A DNA stretch of 64,000 bases, from contig JBHGNT010000018.1 in NCBI GenBank assembly GCA_043228905.1, positions 7,502,001 through 7,566,000 of the forward strand. Reading direction: 5' to 3'. The DNA is from Azolla caroliniana (taxonomy: Eukaryota > Polypodiophyta). The notes under the pieces were generated by a model. The model was not told the DNA's origin, did no database searches, and worked only from the letters and a program-made list of their open reading frames with translations. Made by a program: the position numbers and the translations under genes. Each line of letters opens with the position of its first letter. The first letter of the stretch is position 1. Below are positions 11,501 through 21,554 of the stretch, piece by piece.

Positions 11501-14047
11501 TCTTCGTGTGAGTCTACATATGGTGTTAATGCTTGCAAAATATCTACCTCAAATAGAGGGATGATTTTCTGATTATCATTGAAATACTGACTTTCTTCTT
11601 CCTCGTCCAATCCTTCCATCATATTAACTGCTTCTGCATGTACAGGTAAACTCTGTTTGCTTGTTGTCACTTTGTTGTGCGTCGGAATCCTAACCTTAGT
11701 CTTTCCTTTCCTAAATGTTAGCACATTTTGTTTCCAATTTTGTTTGATATTAGCTGTCTTTAACCATGGTCTCCCCAATAACAAGGGGTATGCTCCCTGC
11801 GTTTCTAACTGCAAAATTACTACCGAAATCTGAAAACTGTGTCCCCCGATTATTACATCCAGTTGTCAAAGCAAACCAATCGGTCGTACCGTACTTGTAT
11901 CTGCCATTCGTAACCAAAATGGACATGCTTCCCATTCCATGATTCCTAGTTTTTCACATGTAGCTTTGTTAATCACATTAACTCCCGAGCCTCCATCTAT
12001 AATCACATTTCCGATTTCTTGCCCGTAAAGTATTACCTTAATCGACGGATTCTGTTCATCCATGATCGAAGGGTTATTACTTGGCTGATTGTAGTGTACT
12101 GCTATTTGTTCGGAACCTTTATATGCAATTAATGCTGCCACTTTTTCTGTAAACCTTGGTACTAACTTAAGTAAGCCCGTAAGTGGCAATGACACTTGGC
12201 AATCAGCCAACAGTTTCCAAGTTTCTTCCTGTTCCTTATTCCCCAATGACTGTTGTACAGCGATGTTCTGGTCAATATTATTGTCTTGTAACATTCGATT
12301 CACATTACTTTGATTTGCTTCGTCAACCCATTCTTTTGCCGCCTTCCGAACTTCTTCCTGAATTTCCCACTCTGATTGTTTGCTTTTGCTGCGTGTCGTT
12401 ACTTGCTGAACTTCCGGTATTACCATATTAACTGCTGGACCCTTTCCTTTAACCGGACATTGATTAGCATAATGGCCTAGTTGTCGACAAATATAACAAG
12501 TGGGTACAAATGTTCCACCGGTCTCTCCATGTGCAAATTGGCCGTTACTAAATTGCTGCTCTTCATTACCACTCGGGTTTTGTTGGTATTGACGTGTAGC
12601 TTTTGGTTTGTAAAATCTCTTATTTTTATACCGATTCTGCCTAAATTGTTCGGTATTATCATTTGGCTGTGCTACATTTTGTGTTATCCCGAACTCCTGA
12701 TTTGGCAGAAAATTATTCTGTTGAAACATTTGATTATTTTGTGGAACGGTTTGAGTATTATGTTGAAAGGTCATATTACCCGGTTGAAATGCCGGATTTG
12801 GTTGAAATGCAGAATTCGGTTGCACATTCGGACAGTTCTGTTGAAACCCTTGAAATGGTGGGTTACCTTGTTGGAAACTTTGATTATTTTGTTGAAAATA
12901 TTGATTCGGATTCTGTACGAATGGTGGGTTGGATTGAGCAAATCCTGGTTGAAATGCTTGAGTCACTTGAGTGGGTTGCATATTTTGTTGTGAAAAGATC
13001 TTATTTGGCTGTAGAACCGGATTTTGTTGTACATTTTGCTAATTTTGTGAAAAATTATTATTTTGATAACCATTGAACAGATTAGTGTTATTTTGGTAAC
13101 CATTGTCAGTAAAAATTTGTCGTACTGACGCCGTAGTTTTATTAAGCAGATTATATTCACATTGTTCTACTGAATGTAATTTTGAATGACATATTGTACA
13201 ATGTGTTCTTAACGTACATTCAATTGCCGAATGCCCCGTATTTAAACAAGTGGTGCATTGAACTGCTTGTCGAAATTGTAACTCCTCTATTGTTGGTAAT
13301 GTACGGTGTAATGCCGACATGTCCATACTCTGAACATTGACCGGTGGTCGACCCATTTCTATTGCTTTATCAATTACTTGTTCGATAGTCTGATTTCGAA
13401 AATCGAACACTTTCAATGTCGTCCTTAATGGTTCTTTTACAGCTTCTAGAAAGACTTCTTTTAATTCATTATCCGGAATCGGCCTTGAAATCTGAAGCTG
13501 TAAGTTCTGAAATCGTATCACAAATTGAGATACTGTTTCATTTTTTTCTTGATATAACGCATAAAATTGCGCAATCAAATCCTTCTGCGGAATTTGTTGA
13601 TGAAATAATTGTAAAAATTTACTAGTTAACACTTCAAAGGATGGAAATCCTTGAAGACCGTTCTACGCAAACCAATTGGCGGAATATCCGTCTAATGATA
13701 AGACGAACTCAGCGATTTTTGACTTATCTTCGGCATCTGCCGACAATCGCTGAGCTCCATGGTTAATCTCCCATGTCGTTAAGAAATCCCTAACATGTGC
13801 TTCCGCATCTGTTCCTTCCCGGAACTTAGAATAAGTATAAGGCATATCGTCCCAAATGTCGTAAAAACGATACCTCTTCCGTCTGTTTTTCGTCTGAAGG
13901 TAATTGATCGGATAAGTCAGGAAGTTTCGACCACTTTGTGCTTGATTCCGGCTGTTCTTGCGCAATGAACGCTTCCTGCACTGCCTTCGTAACTGACCTT
14001 GTACGAGGGCGCTTACAACTGACCGGTGTCTCCTCTTCATATGACAT
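8554..14047 (-). pseudogene. Gypsy gag-pol polyprotein gene, interrupted by in-frame stops
   Basis: Read right to left. Gag starts MSYEEETPVSC at 14047 and changes frame near 13870. It contains SQFVIRFQNLQLQI, a first knuckle-like Cys/His cluster (CTTCLNTGHSAIEC, CTICHSKLHSVEQC, about 13150-13260), a Gln/Asn-rich segment (about 12660-13060) and a CCHC knuckle CYICRQLGHYANQC (about 12470-12515). Protease: IDGGSGVNVIN (about 11970-12005). Reverse transcriptase: FLDGFSGYNQV and the catalytic FLDDFAVYS (about 10714-10740). RNase H: VFVDASDIAIGSAL. Integrase: H-H-C-C, then ATDYCTKWVEA, SDQGTHF and ANGLAESTN (the D, D, E residues). From 14040 on, one frame runs through all domains with only four stops: TAG at 13663 and 13039, TGA at 11866 and 10471. 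The catalytic residues look intact. Confidence 0.85.
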
Positions 14048-14077
14048 CCATTCGATTTGTTCTCTGCTTAATTGCAG

Positions 14078-14095
14078 ATGTAACCGGGCGTGCCA
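14078..14095 (-). other. Primer-binding site of the inverted-LTR gypsy element
   Basis: Minus strand reads TGGCACGCCCGGTTACAT about 11 nt inside the 5' LTR end (14107). It begins with TGG, the complement of a tRNA CCA end. I do not assign the tRNA with certainty. The third gypsy element has the related TGGCACGCCGGG at 57565. Confidence 0.65.
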
Positions 14096-14106
14096 AATTT
14101 CTTCTG

Positions 14107-14562
14107 TGTTAATCGGCTAATTACTAACTACTACCGATACAGAAGAGTGAACGTCGCTACTCAACGTTCTAACAAGGAATTGTGTTTTACGAACGGAATT
14201 ATACTATATTAATCGGTAATTACCGTGATCGTTACTTAGTTATAAATTAGGAAGCTTGCACTTAACAACATAGACAATAGAAAGAACACAGAATCCGTAC
14301 ATGATATTCCTAACTTAAACTTATATTACTAAATAAACGACCTTTCTTACAATGCCTTCGGTTCCCTTTTATAGGTATACCGAAGGTCTTTTCTCATCAA
14401 GAACTATTCCTACTTACTATCAAGAATTACAAAATTATCTAACTAACTTAGTTCTCTTTGTTCACTGCTGAGTCATTGATCCGAACAGTCGATCCGAACC
14501 GACTCCGTTTTCGACGCTTTCCCACTTGTTCAGTAAAACTGACTGTCCGGGTCCGGGTAACA
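14107..14562 (-). repeat. 5' LTR of the gypsy element (456 bp)
   Basis: Minus-strand LTR with TGTTACCCGG at its 5' end and ATTAACA at its 3' end (TGTTA/TAACA inverted ends). TATA box on the minus strand at plus 14366-14373 (CTTTTATA on plus). The palindrome CGGTAATTACCG at 14214-14225 marks the limit of the part copied, inverted, at the left end. Confidence 0.8.
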
Positions 14563-14567
14563 TGGTG
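14563..14567. repeat. Target-site duplication TGGTG, right copy
   Basis: TGGTG directly follows the TAACA terminus and matches 7207-7211. Confidence 0.85.
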
Positions 14568-15745
14568 CAAATCTAATGTATGGAGAGGAACCTTCAAAAT
14601 CTAGGTTGGGCAACTAGGCCTACTCCATTTGTCAACACTTGGCATACCCCATTAGTGTCAAGGAAATGAGCACCCAACCATTTTTTGTTAAGAGTAAGGA
14701 ATTCCTAACTTAGGCAATTAGTGCAAGAGAGCATTGAAGGACCAAGAGGCAAATGTTACCTCAACCTCGAGAGGAGATGATACATTGATATTGCGACTTA
14801 GTTCACACACATTATGATATGAGACAGTTCTCTGTGCACAAGTGATGAGAGTTTACTATGCAAACATTGCCCAAAACAAGTTCAAGAGTTTGAGTATCAC
14901 ACATTGATACAATGCTCTTCCTTTCATCACATTCGATTATGCTTTCCACACATTGTAAACCAAACTTAAACCCCACACAAATTTCTCAAGCACAATCATA
15001 ATGTGCATTCTTGACTGCAACATGCATTGGTAAAATTCTTGAACATCAAGTCGCTACTCACTTTTACGTGAAATGTAATATTTTTGCTTGTCTAGTGGTG
15101 GTGTTCGAATTTTATCGCCCATCATCCATGTCTCTTTTGTGCCCTTCCGATTTTGGCCTTTTTCTTTTTCCAAAATGGCGTTGGTATGCAGGCCACTTGT
15201 CAAAGACTAATTGATTATGGAACTCTACTTCTTGAGTATGAAAAAAACAACACGTTTTCAAGCCCATATCTCATGAGGTGTATGAAATGCATGTGTGGAT
15301 ATGAAGCTCTCATTAGGCCCAAAAATCCTTGTCAAGCCCATCCTTCCTAAAATCCACACCTAAAATTTGAAAACAGACTTAACACAATGATGGTTTTCTA
15401 TTCTAGAGAGAGTAAACTAAGAAACTTCAAAACCAACGGTTGGCCAAGTTGCCCAATTGAAAAATCTCTCAAATGTGCTCTAAACTAATATTCATGGCAA
15501 GCAATAAGTTGGTGTTTTGCATGAGAATGTTGCTAATGGGTGTCCGCATCCAATTTGTGATGGGGAGAGAATGTTTTGTTGGGATATAGAATTATGGGAA
15601 AAGAGATCTCAAATGTGAGTGGTGGGAAGTAAGTGATCTTCTATTATTTAGTAACCACCAACTTGCTACCTACCATGTTGTTTCACAAGTTGAGTCACTT
15701 CGTATGCCCTTGTTGTGCTTGGGGGTTTCTCAAGGTCATATGCAA

Positions 15746-16022
15746 AACCAAAAGATGCAATTGAAAAATTAAACATTTTGGAGTAGTCCCTAGGCATGTG
15801 CCCATCCAAGTATTAAGAACCCATACAATATTTTTAGGAGTCCAAAGATGCAATTAAAAAATAAATCTTTTCAAGTAGACCCTAGGCATGTGCCCATCCA
15901 AGTATTAAGAACCCATACAATATTTTTAGGAGTCCAAAGATGCAATTAAAAAATAAATCTTTTCAAGTAGACCCTAGGCATGTGCCTGTCCGCGTACTAG
16001 GAATCGATACAATATTATTAGG
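15746..16022. repeat. Three-copy tandem repeat, period 92 bp
   Basis: CCCTAGGCATGTGCC occurs at 15788, 15880 and 15972, with strongly similar surroundings (AAAGATGCAATT, AACCCATACAATATT). Copies 1 and 3 are diverged at their outer parts. Confidence 0.9.
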
Positions 16023-16468
16023 AGGCCAAATATGTATTATCTATGGTGAGTATCACCTTGCATTTGTCCCATGTGGGCATTCACTTGTAAGATCCCATAT
16101 ATATATATATATATCTTCTTTCTTGGATGAGATTTTGTCTACAAGGGAAGGCATATCCTTAGATATATGTCCCGTCTATGGTGAGTGTCACCTTCTCCCA
16201 CATGGGCTTTCGCATATGTCCAAATGAACATTCACCAGTGAACTCCCTAATACAATAAAACTTGGTTTTTCGATTGAGATTTAGTGTACGGGGAAGGACA
16301 TATCCTTGGAAATATGCCTCTCTTTGTCCATTCATAGGCTTTGGTGGTTTGCAACACAGCATCAAAGTCATAAATTTGAGAGAAGCCAACTTCAGAATTG
16401 CCAGTGGAGGGCTAGGATTTGTTTCACAGGTCACAATAGGTCTCCCGTGGACGTTAAAAAGATATCTA

Positions 16469-16533
16469 GCTATCTATCTATCCATCCATCCATCCATCCA
16501 TCTATGTATATCTATCTATCTATCTATCTATTC
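16469..16533. repeat. (ATCT)n/(ATCC)n microsatellite
   Basis: Runs of ATCT flank a block of ATCC repeats upstream of a TATA-like box. Simple sequence, no coding role. Confidence 0.9.
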
Positions 16534-16572
16534 ATTGACCTAGTGTGAAACCAACCTCATGCTTTAGGAGAG

Positions 16573-16580
16573 TATAAATA
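16573..16580 (+). promoter_or_regulatory. Candidate TATA box of the RBM18-like gene
   Basis: TATAAATA is followed by a GA-rich stretch typical of plant leaders and by a consensus splice donor (GTGCAG|GTAAGC, last exon base 16659). A matching acceptor (ACTTATAG, exon from 17643) lies 23 bp before the coding start at 17666. This suggests a non-coding first exon of about 60 bp and a 5' UTR intron of about 980 bp. Inference only; needs transcript data. Confidence 0.4.
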
Positions 16581-16685
16581 GACTTGAACAGAGAGAGAGA
16601 GAGAGAGCGAGAGACTCTCCGAAGCAGAGTTCGTACGAAGGCAAGCCACTGCGGTGCAGGTAAGCCATCTTAAGCCATCTTTTCT

Positions 16686-16722
<37 letters not shown>

Positions 16723-17642
16723 TGAAGGAAAAGAAAAAGGAAAAGATGACATATCCTTAATTGAAGAACAAATACATACCTTTGAATGGAGGATGAAGAT
16801 GATGAAGACTAACAAAGAAGAAGAAGAAGAAGAAAGTCCACCCTTTTGCGTAGAACGAAAAATCCAAGGATGAGAACATGAGTAAAGCTTGAATAGACAT
16901 AGTTTGATGACGAAAAGAATAAAAAGAAGAAGAAGAAAGAGTAGAAAGAGTAGAAAGGAGTAAGAAATCTCTTTCTTGAGAAAGAGTAGAAAGGAGAAAG
17001 AGATTCACGAATTGTTTTTGCTGGAGATAGAGAAGAAGGAGCAAGACAGAAGATGAAGCAATCAAATGCCTTTGAGGGAATGAAATGGAATAAAATCGAA
17101 AGACAATAATCATAGTATGGTCTTTGATGAATGAAACAACCAACATGCTCCTCCTTCACATGGAAAAACTAGAAAAATAAATAATGGATCTTTAATTCTT
17201 GTACTTTTGCTGTTTCTTGTTTGTCTGGTTCTCAAATTTGAAGGATTGTCTAGTGAAAAATGCCTATTCTACCATGTATTGGGTGCCGTGAGGTGGTATA
17301 TTCAACGTCTACATATGCATTAATATACTTGTAGACGTTTTGGTATTCCACAAAGATAAGGGTTTCCACATGTTTGTTTCCATGTTAGAGACTTTACATG
17401 ATAATCTAATACAACATGTCATATTGTTGTTGAGCTACACATAAGATATTTAATGAACATATTGGCTCTTTATGAGAGCTATATTTGATGAATGTGAACA
17501 CCTTCTGGTCATATTAGGATAAAAGCATACCCAATCGAGCATTCCTTTTTGATATTTTTTTAACAAATTCAAAAATTCATTCCCAAGTGTTGATGGTCAT
17601 TTTTTATGACCAAATTTTTATAATCAAATATATCACTTATAG
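16581..17642 (+). other. Probable non-coding first exon and leader intron of the RBM18-like gene
   Basis: Contains (GA)n tracts (16591-16608 and 16689-16720), GAAGAA-rich DNA to about 17060, then AT-rich DNA. The minus-strand open frames over the purine-rich part are low-complexity Leu/Ser/Phe strings and are not believed. Splice signals are described with the TATA box. Confidence 0.4.
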
Positions 17643-17657
17643 GTAAGAGGTTAAAGA

Positions 17658-17708
17658 ATGGTTGAATGGAGGAAAGGCGGGACAACAAGCTGTATGTTGG
17701 GAACCTAG
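17658..17708 (+). promoter_or_regulatory. Overlapping upstream open reading frame at the RBM18-like start
   Basis: An ATG 8 nt before the main ATG opens a different frame that ends with TAG at 17708 after 16 codons, overlapping the main coding start. Such an arrangement usually lowers translation of the main frame by scanning ribosomes; here it is only a prediction. Confidence 0.4.
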
Positions 17709-19202
17709 ATCATCGGGTTACAGAGTGAGTATTTTTTGTGATGAAAATATACCAACTTGTGGACTGGTTTAACAATCAAGCCTTTCGAAATTATAGTATT
17801 TATTTGTTCAAGAAATGATTGACATCTGGTATGTGTCGTTATTCTTGTAAAGAAATATTATTGCTATGGGAATAACTCCGAATAGCTTCAAATTCTTCTT
17901 TATTTTCCTACTGCCCTGAGTTTTCATTACTTCCCTAAATACCTACATAAACCCTGGAAGAGAAGAAACGAGGATGAACTGTCCATAAAATTTCTCAGGA
18001 ACACAGGTATAATTGAGGAAACAAGGACAAACGAGCCCTACAGTTTTGCTCAAATAGCACATATCTTACAGGGATTGATTAATGATATTTCGAGAAATAA
18101 ATAAAGCTGGATGCATTTGGGAAATAAGGAAAAGCTCTCACAGTTTTTCAGAGTTTTTCTGATTATTATTCGTGACAATTTTGAGTGAATCTAAAGTAAG
18201 AAAAGGATATTTGTACTGCTGTATCATAATGTGAAAGAGTGGTGGCCAGTCCTTGTAGGTGTAGATCTTAATGTAATCTTGCCCTAAATACTCCATTGAC
18301 ACAGTCTCTGGTATGGAGATTGCTTATTATATTCAAGAGGTATCAAAATGTGAATCTTAACCAATCTTAGCTGAAGTATCAACATCAAATATATGGAATT
18401 AAAATTAGGCCTTTGTATTGGGATCTATATAGTTATAAAAATGGCCTTTTGGTAATGAAATGAACAAATTAAAATGCTCACAAACAAGGAGGTAGAGTGG
18501 TCCTATGAGCAAACATAGCAATCTCAATGCATTTTCATGTGCTTTTTAATCTGATTTAGTTTTATTTGTTATTTCCTGGTGTATTTTTCTCAAGCACATT
18601 TATTTCTCTCTTTATGCCCCTAAATCTCTTCATGCCTTTTCCGCATCATCTATGGAGTTATCTTTTTTGTTTACCTTGCCATGCGTTGTAATGTAGGTAC
18701 TACATCATTAAACTATTTTCACAATTTGGCAAGATTCTTTCCGAAGAATATATGTGGCATACACATGGGCCCAAACGAGGGGAGCCACGTGGTTTTGCTT
18801 TCGTAGAGTTCCATAAAAGAGAGGTTAGAACAACTTACCCTTTGCAATGGACATTGCATTTTCCCTTTTTTTAAGTCACTTCTTCTTCCAAGGTCAGAAC
18901 ATGTCCTTTGCTTTTTGCTCTTTTGAATTTAGGAAGCTGAGAAGGCTAAGCAAAGCATGGATGGTAAGCTTGCATTTGGAAGACCATTAGTAGTTCGTTT
19001 TGTTGATGAGAAGGAATCTGACATCAGGACACCTCATCCTGTAAAAGTTTCATCAGGCAAATCTTTTCCGACTTCACTCCCTTCCCAAACCACAAGAAAT
19101 GCAAAGATCATTGCCATAAAAAACAAACTAAAAGCTATGGAGCAAGAAGATAACCAAGAGAATGAAAGAGTAAAGTCAAAGCGTATGAAGATGGGGGATT
19201 GA
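17666..19202 (+). CDS. RBM18: RRM RNA-binding protein, RBM18-like
   Basis: Three coding exons, 17666-17724, 18697-18823 and 18933-19202, with GT-AG introns, give 151 residues. One RRM fills the N-terminal half: RNP2 LYVGNLD at residues 9-15, RNP1 RGFAFVEF at about 50-57, and the last strand RPLVVRFVDEK at about 80-90. The C-terminal tail has the short helix AKIIAIKNKLKAMEQE followed by a Lys-rich end. The domain order, the insert HTHGPKRGEPRG before RNP1 and the tail fit the RBM18 family of small single-RRM proteins. The precise RNA role is not established to my knowledge. The start ATG is fixed by a TGA in frame immediately upstream (17663-17665). An overlapping upstream ATG (17658) opens a 16-codon frame. 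The gene appears intact. Confidence 0.9.
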
Positions 19203-20396
19203 TATAATGACTCTGGCAATGGGTTGGACTGACATTGGGTTTGATGAGTTTGCATTTTATTAATACTATGATTCTTCACATAAACAAAATTGAACTCAAA
19301 TGCCCTTAACAATTGTAGAATATCAACCAGAAGCTTTCTGAGTGACAAAGTCAGGTAAATCTGTGTCCAATTTCCTCAAGATGTGTAACTAATTTTGCAG
19401 TTTTTGACTCTTATGTATATCTTCAAATATTTTATATACACAATTTAAGTTGTGAATAGTTCAATGCTTATACATCAAATCCATAGGCTTGTCAATCTTG
19501 TTAGAACCTGTAGTAGTATTCTTTCTTAGTGCCCATGTATCATACAAATCTCCCAAATTGAGAGCATTGAACACATACCCATGTTCAATTTGAAAATCAT
19601 TTTCTCATCTACACATTCATTTGATGATGTATTGCAACAAAATAAATAATTATTAGTGACACGATATTTTATCTTAGATTGGTTCAAGAATGTACTAATC
19701 TGTTAACTAAACCTGGTTTATTAAGATTATGTGTATTTGAATAAACCATTCTATTGGCATGATACAATCATTGCATGGTTACTCATTTTCAAAAATTCTG
19801 ATTCATGCTGCTTATGACTCGACCTTACATGCATTTAATTTTTTTAATGACTGTTCTTTTGCACATTTGTGATATGCATATATGTACCTCTCATCTTAGA
19901 GTAATGAAAATGCAAAGACATCTCATGTTTGGTTTCCTAACGTAGCATACTAACCCTATGGGTATGGTATACTTACGTTTGCGTAGATATTCATGCTAAT
20001 TAAAAGGTATGATGTTCAAATATGGAGCTTTCTTATTGAACACCAATACATTTGTTGGTCTCACTCTTTACTTGTACTTATTGTTGCATTTGAAAATTGT
20101 TTAGTTTTCAAAAATATTTCTTTATCTTCTATAACATTTTGATGCAACATGTGTTGAAACAAAATGAGATTTTTTCTCCTTTCATTGTAAGCTTTTAGCA
20201 ACATATTTTAGCAACATAGTGAGTTTTCTTAGATTGATTAGAATTATAGGAATCTGTATTTCAACACCACATCATTTGTGTGTACTTAGGTTGTTGAATG
20301 AGAAAGCTCAACATGGGCCGAATCAGCTGAAGAAGCTGGAAGTTGGACTGAAGGAAGGCCGATTGGCTAGGCCAGATTGGCATGCAGCCGGTAGGT

Positions 20397-20655
20397 TGTT
20401 AGGACCAATACTCCTATTAGTAATAGGAATATTTTTGGAGTCAGTATCAGAGCTTAGTTAATGAGCATTCAAGTACTTGTTAGTATTTGTCAGCCCTCTC
20501 CCAGGGCTTGTATAAAAAGTGCTCTCTAAGCATAATTGTATACACTTGAGTCATTTTGTAATAGAAGTTTTGATTGTTTGCTCACTCGGTCTCTTTCTCT
20601 CCCTTACTCTGTGTATTCCTAACTATCTTTTGTTGTCCGTTGCGGGTTGAGCACA
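20397..20655 (+). mobile_element. Possible solo LTR (weak)
   Basis: Begins TGTTAGGACC, holds a TATA box (TATAAAAA at 20511-20518) about 115 bp in, then T/C-rich DNA with TTCCTAACTATC, and ends near TTGAGCACA. The composition resembles a plant LTR, but I could not find a matching target duplication or a second copy, so the end is uncertain. Confidence 0.3.
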
Positions 20656-20667
20656 TCATATATGCTC

Positions 20668-20841
20668 AAGAGTGTCTAGCTCCTTTTCTAACTCTACTCC
20701 TCAACCATGCTCTCATGGAAGGTTTTCCATCACAATTGACCATGAACATTGGTCGAGAGTGCCTAGCTCCTTTTCTAACTCTACTCCTCAACCATGCTAT
20801 CATGGAGGGTTTTCCATCACAATTGACTATGAACATTGTAG
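20668..20841. repeat. Two-copy tandem duplication, period 87 bp
   Basis: CTAGCTCCTTTTCTAACTCT recurs at an offset of 87 bp, with about 5-6 differences over the unit. 87 is a multiple of three, which keeps a shadow open frame open; no protein evidence supports coding. Confidence 0.9.
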
Positions 20842-21296
20842 ACCCTATACCCCATTGACCCAAATAGATATAGGACCATTATAATTTATCATATTCTCAC
20901 CAAACTATACGGTGCATTCATATCCTCCATGTTATTGCATCTTCCCCTTTACAATGTTAAGGTGGAAAAACAAGCTAAATGGGCAAACAAAAAACACCCC
21001 CAAACACGTTTAGCAAGGTAAGAGAATGTCCCTGGTGGTCAAGTAGGAGTTGAAGGAGCTCATTTGGCGATCGTCGCGAGGTTGTCCTCGTAGAGGACAC
21101 TTGGCCTTTGAATGACAATTACTAACGTTGTCCACTTCGATTAGTGTAGGAGCTCATCATGGTTAGCCAAGGTTGTTGCAGTCGTCCATGTCTATTGTTA
21201 AACAACCAAGGGTTGTACCAAAGTAAGGGTGTGTTGGTGGTGGTTGGTTGCGAATCAACCAAGGTCAATTATAGATTGTTGGCTCTTTGCCGCTAA

Positions 21297-21330
<34 letters not shown>

Positions 21331-21482
21331 GGACTTCATTAAGGATAGATAGTTGAAAGTGGAAAAAGAATTATATAGAGACTTAACACCACAAATTTAT
21401 GTGAAGTCTACACATAAGCAAAGGGTAAACTAGAGATCTGCATAATAATAGTAAACTATACGTTTGCATATAAAACAAAATG

Positions 21483-21554
21483 TATCAGAGCGAGGTTTCG
21501 ATCCTCGGACCTGTGGGTTATGGGCCCACCACGCTTCCGCTGCGCCACTCTGAT
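21483..21554 (-). tRNA. Initiator tRNA-Met (CAT)
   Basis: 72-nt gene that folds into a full cloverleaf. Acceptor stem AUCAGAG/CUCUGAU begins with the initiator-type A1-U72 pair. The anticodon arm has stem GUGGG/CCCAC and loop CCCAUAA, with CAU complementary to plus 21520-21522. The T loop begins AUCG (A54) and has A60, the eukaryotic initiator signature in place of TUCG. There is no intron and no encoded CCA. The T stem is CGAGG/CCUCG, whereas plant initiator tRNAs as I remember them have CCAGG/CCUGG; pairing is kept. The 3' end plus CCA complements TGGTATCAGAGC, the primer site of several LTR elements in this window. Confidence 0.95.

Larger units (their letters stand above)
7212..14562 (-). 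mobile_element. Ty3/gypsy LTR retrotransposon with inverted LTR termini
   Basis: All genes read on the minus strand: 5' LTR (14107-14562), primer site, gag, protease, reverse transcriptase, RNase H and integrase, ending at 8554, then a 286-codon extra gene. Where the 3' LTR should be, the left end instead carries the first about 350 bp of the LTR in the opposite (+) orientation, with about 4 mismatches to the right copy by eye. Both outer ends are therefore the U3 end (TGTTACCC inward). Flanking TGGTG duplications show the unit was integrated with these ends. It has no chromodomain after the integrase, and the PBS begins TGGCACGCCCGG, so it is a non-chromovirus gypsy lineage (OTA/Tat-like is an inference). 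The near-identical ends imply recent insertion. Confidence 0.85.
14568..16560. other. Spacer with a tandem repeat
   Basis: No gene seen; only short random open frames. It contains the 92-bp array at 15746-16022, an (AT)n tract near 16097-16113 and the (ATCT/ATCC)n microsatellite at 16469-16533. Confidence 0.6.
19203..21482. other. Spacer with a possible solo LTR and short repeats
   Basis: Starts with the 3' UTR of the RBM18-like gene. It then holds AT-rich DNA, a possible solo LTR near 20397-20655, an 87-bp tandem duplication and a (GT)n tract at about 21300-21330. No other gene seen. Confidence 0.5.

Noticed and set aside
12481-13076. Plus-strand open frames opposite gypsy gag
   Set aside because: They mirror the Gln/Asn-rich gag coding sequence on the minus strand and have no motif of their own.
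7212-14562. A DNA transposon with long terminal inverted repeats
   Set aside because: The interior is a complete gypsy gag-pol with a primer site next to the right terminal repeat, and the repeat is an LTR with TATA box; no transposase is present.
16564-17159. Minus-strand Leu/Ser/Phe-rich proteins
   Set aside because: Low-complexity translation opposite GA- and GAAGAA-rich leader DNA of the RBM18-like gene.
20219-20461. An 80-codon open frame (LLNEKAQHGPNQLKK...)
   Set aside because: No motif or splice context, and its end overlaps a possible solo LTR; not supported as a gene.
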